A stretch of 64,000 nt of DNA from Argonema galeatum A003/A1. GTDB lineage: Bacteria > Cyanobacteriota > Cyanobacteriia > Cyanobacteriales > Aerosakkonemataceae. The stretch lies in NCBI RefSeq assembly GCF_023333595.1, contig NZ_JAIQZM010000006.1, forward strand, positions 124,001 through 188,000, in the 5' to 3' direction. A program made the position numbers and the translations under genes. Of this stretch, positions 61,944 to 64,000 are shown piece after piece (the first letter of the stretch is position 1; every line of letters begins with the position of its first letter). The notes under the pieces are model-generated. The model saw only the letters and a list, made by a program, of their open reading frames with translations, made no database searches and had not been told where the DNA came from.

Positions 61944-62651
61944 TTAAATTATCAGACGTTCTAGAGCATTCACATCGGGAATGCGAAGCATATCCGGTTC
62001 CCGCTTGATCAAGCTCTTTTTCTCCATCTTCGTCAGCACTCGCGTCACCGTCTCCCGTGCCAATCCGCTCAGACTGCTCAATTCCCGGTGCGGTAAATTC
62101 GGAATTTCAGTACCCTCTGTCGTGCGCTTACCCTGCCCATCGGCCAAAAATAGTAAAGTATCTGCCACCCGCGACATACTATCGGATTCCCGCAAGCGGA
62201 GTCGGCGATTCACTTGACGCAAGCGTCGCCCCATCAACTGTGCCAGACGGACTCCCGCCATCGGCTCCGTGTAAATCAAATTAACAAAATCCTGAGCGGG
62301 TAGGTTGCCAATTATCGTAGGAGCCAGAGTAATCACGTCCGTAGAGCGGGGCACCTCATCAAGTGCCGCCATTTCGCCAAAAATCTCTCCCGTTCCCAAG
62401 ATGTTCAGCGTTACTTCTTTCCCATCTAGGTTATAGGTGCGAATCTTCACCCAACCCTGTAATATAAAGTAAACCGAACTACCCCAATCATTCTCCAGCA
62501 AAATCACCTGATTTGCCGGATGGTTGCGACTGACTAGGTGGGCTGTCGCTTTTTCGACAGCCGACTCTGGTAAACCTGTAAAAAAAGGAGTAGAGCGAAT
62601 TAGTGTATTCACATTTGTATTCGTTTCGCGAGGAGGTACTCGGTCTTGCAT
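61944..62651 (-). CDS. Crp/Fnr-family transcription regulator
   Basis: 235 residues. Cyclic-nucleotide-binding fold at about 20-130 with GEIFGEMAALDEVPRSTDVIT (phosphate-cassette-like FGE and R-S-T). Winged HTH at about 155-228 with LSSLSGLARETVTRVLTKMEKK as recognition helices. Not NtcA, since the recognition helix differs. The effector may be cAMP or none. Its upstream region abuts an IS200/IS605-type end (62676-62749), so its promoter may be altered by that insertion. Confidence 0.9.
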   Translation of the reverse strand: MQDRVPPRETNTNVNTLIRSTPFFTGLPESAVEKATAHLVSRNHPANQVILLENDWGSSVYFILQGWVKIRTYNLDGKEVTLNILGTGEIFGEMAALDEVPRSTDVITLAPTIIGNLPAQDFVNLIYTEPMAGVRLAQLMGRRLRQVNRRLRLRESDSMSRVADTLLFLADGQGKRTTEGTEIPNLPHRELSSLSGLARETVTRVLTKMEKKSLIKREPDMLRIPDVNALERLII

Positions 62652-62675
62652 GAGGCCATTCTGTCGTTAACAGTA

Positions 62676-62721
62676 TCTAGTGAAGTACCCCAACTAAGCT
62701 TTGCTATAGTTGGGGCTTCCA
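62676..62721. mobile_element. IS200/IS605-type right-end hairpin (remnant)
   Basis: GAAGTACCCCAACTA and TAGTTGGGGCTTC form an imperfect hairpin of the kind found just beyond tnpB in IS200/IS605 elements. It is 24 bases upstream of the Crp/Fnr start. No intact transposase is in the window. Confidence 0.5.
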
Positions 62722-62746
62722 ACTAGAACAAGAACTTAGGACGGTT

Positions 62747-62887
62747 TTATTCGTCTTTGGAATTTCCCGTCTCATCCGCTGTTGCCACCGTAGGAACTCT
62801 CTTGCGAGTGTTCGGGACTAAACCCGATGATGGTCTTACACAGCGTCCACAGGCAGCAACCCGCCTTCCGCAGGTCGTTATAAACTT
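62747..62887 (-). pseudogene. Probable tnpB 3'-end remnant
   Basis: On the minus strand about 44 codons read RPSSGLVPNTRKRVPTVATADE and stop at 62747-62749, ending beside the hairpin at 62676-62721. Upstream an in-frame stop at about 62893 interrupts it. The CxxC-like Cys pair (AACGRC) lies just before. An alternative frame over the same DNA is also partly open, so the assignment is tentative. Confidence 0.4.
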
Positions 62888-63393
62888 TTATAAGGCAGAC
62901 TCACCTTGGATTTACAAGGGTGGCACCCAAAACGTTCAATCTTGTTGCCATACCAAGCTTAACTGAGCGTGACTGGAAGGTATTGTATAACCTCATGGGA
63001 TAGAAAGCACTCGTTAATTTTGATTATGCTGTCTATTCTTGCTGTTCCTAGCATACACTTTGTCTAGCATCACGTGACGATCGGCTTTGCGATATTCTTA
63101 AAATACCGGCGCAAGAAAGCCCTATCCTTTCGGCAGCCCACTACTTTAGGAGTTCTATTTTGCTCAGGAGTCCAATTTTAACTCCTTTTGTGTCTCCTGC
63201 TATACCGTGGTTAGATGGTGGTGAGAAGTCCCGTAAGCTTTGAGTATACTTAAGTACCATAAAACTGATAGGATCGTACTTACTTAAGAGCTAACTTTTT
63301 TATGTATACTTCTCACGGGCATAAATTGACAGTTTGGTAGGGCGCATTTGCACTTAAGCTGCTGAAAAAATCAAGAGTGGCAGGGGTTCCATC
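62888..63393. other. Region between IS remnant and new gene, no gene recognised
   Basis: About 500 bases. Apart from possible further decayed IS sequence up to about 62980, I see no coding potential, RNA signature or repeat. Two A/T-rich zones near 63240-63310 could carry promoters for the gene at 63394. Confidence 0.45.
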
Positions 63394-64000
63394 GTGACGT
63401 TTCAGACGGATAAAATTCAGGCAGCGATCGCAGAGATTGACGACGCACTTGGCAAAAGCCGAAAATTTAGCCTGGGTTGGTTTAATTCAGGAGCTAATGC
63501 CAAACAACGTCGGGTTTTAGAACGAGTTCGCAGCAGTCTTCAGACTCTCCAGCAACAGTTGGCTTCCAGAGGCGAAGTTGAGGTAGCCCAAACGCATGGG
63601 GCACAACTGTTGGGTGAAATGCCATTTGTGCAGGCTCCATCAGCGCTCCAATTTCAGTCAGTTGAAGCTGACTTGAATCGACAAAAGACGCCTCAGCAGA
63701 TTTTGCAAGCAGTTGTGGAGGAGATGGGCTATCTGCGAACGTTCTACGAAAAGGCTACGACGTTGACTTCTCTGACGGAGCAATGCCAAGCAGATTTAGA
63801 AGCGTTACAGCAGCAGCGGCAAGTTTTGGTGGCCCAAATCCAGGAACTAGAGCAACAGCGACAAAATTATGCTTCGCAACTACAAGCCGAACTAAAGCAA
63901 AAAGCTTGGGGATCGCTGTCTGAGACGGAAACAAGCCAGCAGACGACTGAAAATATTTCGTCCGAGCAGGATAGCGCTTTGTCGGGGGAGGAAGTAGAGT
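63394..64000 (+). CDS. Coiled-coil protein, 5' part, cut by window edge
   Basis: Open from GTG 63394 (VTFQTDKIQAAIAEIDDALGK) to the end of the window, about 202 residues visible, AGGGG just upstream. Strong coiled-coil character with long Gln/Glu/Leu-rich heptads (about 115-170, for example LEALQQQRQVLVAQIQELEQ). Residues 20-45 (KFSLGWFNSGANAKQRRVL) look folded. No named domain. Since the stop is outside the window, length and function are unknown. Confidence 0.75.
   Translation, partial: MTFQTDKIQAAIAEIDDALGKSRKFSLGWFNSGANAKQRRVLERVRSSLQTLQQQLASRGEVEVAQTHGAQLLGEMPFVQAPSALQFQSVEADLNRQKTPQQILQAVVEEMGYLRTFYEKATTLTSLTEQCQADLEALQQQRQVLVAQIQELEQQRQNYASQLQAELKQKAWGSLSETETSQQTTENISSEQDSALSGEEVE

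Noticed and set aside
62757..62966. 69-residue plus-strand frame near the IS remnant
   Set aside because: Opposite strand of the tnpB-like remnant, no motif, and composition follows the remnant.
1..64000. tRNA, rRNA, tmRNA or riboswitch genes
   Set aside because: I looked for T-loop consensus, rRNA and riboswitch cores by eye and found none that I could support; a covariance-model search would be decisive.

Overview
The window looks like chromosomal DNA of a filamentous cyanobacterium, most likely a non-heterocystous Oscillatoriales-type organism; the order is an inference. The evidence is the very frequent HIP1 octamer GCGATCGC, many short heptanucleotide tandem repeats, a Tab2/Atab2 homologue, the CobT-like (UPF0284) and DUF2232 pair, a PEP-CTERM surface protein, Uma2-type nucleases, and very large kinase/ATPase/histidine-kinase fusions. 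No rRNA, tRNA, CRISPR array or intact insertion sequence was recognised.

Layout. 1-687 is the 3' part of sat (ATP sulfurylase). 821-4041 is a two-gene unit, a pseudo-orthocaspase coupled by an ATGA overlap to a membrane TPR protein. 4522-10823 holds a small secreted protein, mtnP, a 68-residue protein, an AvtA-type aminotransferase and a glucan phosphorylase. 10922-15973 is one 1683-residue sacsin-like GHKL ATPase with a degenerate DUF3883-like C-terminus. 16145-20742 holds a methyltransferase, a Uma2 nuclease, Tab2, rimM and a ParDE module. 21023-25338 is a tandem set of three signalling paralogues that share one N-terminal sensor domain but end in two histidine kinases and one diguanylate cyclase. 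26609-28731 is a permease plus TIGR03943 pair. 29102-33667 holds a membrane beta-propeller-like protein, a pentapeptide protein and a DUF433/DUF5615 pair. 34054-37659 encodes two surface or exported proteins. 38122-40841 is a compact operon of a STAND NTPase, a TPR protein and a pilin-like DUF2690 protein. 40922-50870 is mostly housekeeping (pgeF, birA, ribE, a bifunctional-nuclease family gene, an aldo/keto reductase) with a repeat-rich M23 peptidase and two nuclease-like genes. 51149-58024 holds a lipoprotein binding protein and an 1810-residue Ser/Thr kinase-ATPase-histidine kinase. 58476-64000 holds a small coiled-coil gene, the CobT-like gene, a DUF2232 protein, a Usp, a Crp/Fnr regulator beside an IS200/IS605-type remnant, and a new gene cut by the window edge.

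The intergenic spaces are packed with small non-coding mobile or repeat elements. At least six are MITE-like, several occur more than once, one lies inside another, and one dispersed family of about 110-160 bp has six copies. Heptamer repeats also enter coding sequence in frame, in the pseudocaspase and the CobT-like gene, and supply start-codon context for others.

The strongest candidates for something undescribed are the split STAND/TPR/pilin-like operon (38122-40841), the sacsin-like protein with a dead nuclease-like tail (10922-15973), the sensor-domain triplet (21023-25338), and the pseudocaspase/TPR pair (821-4041). Functions beyond family level are inference.
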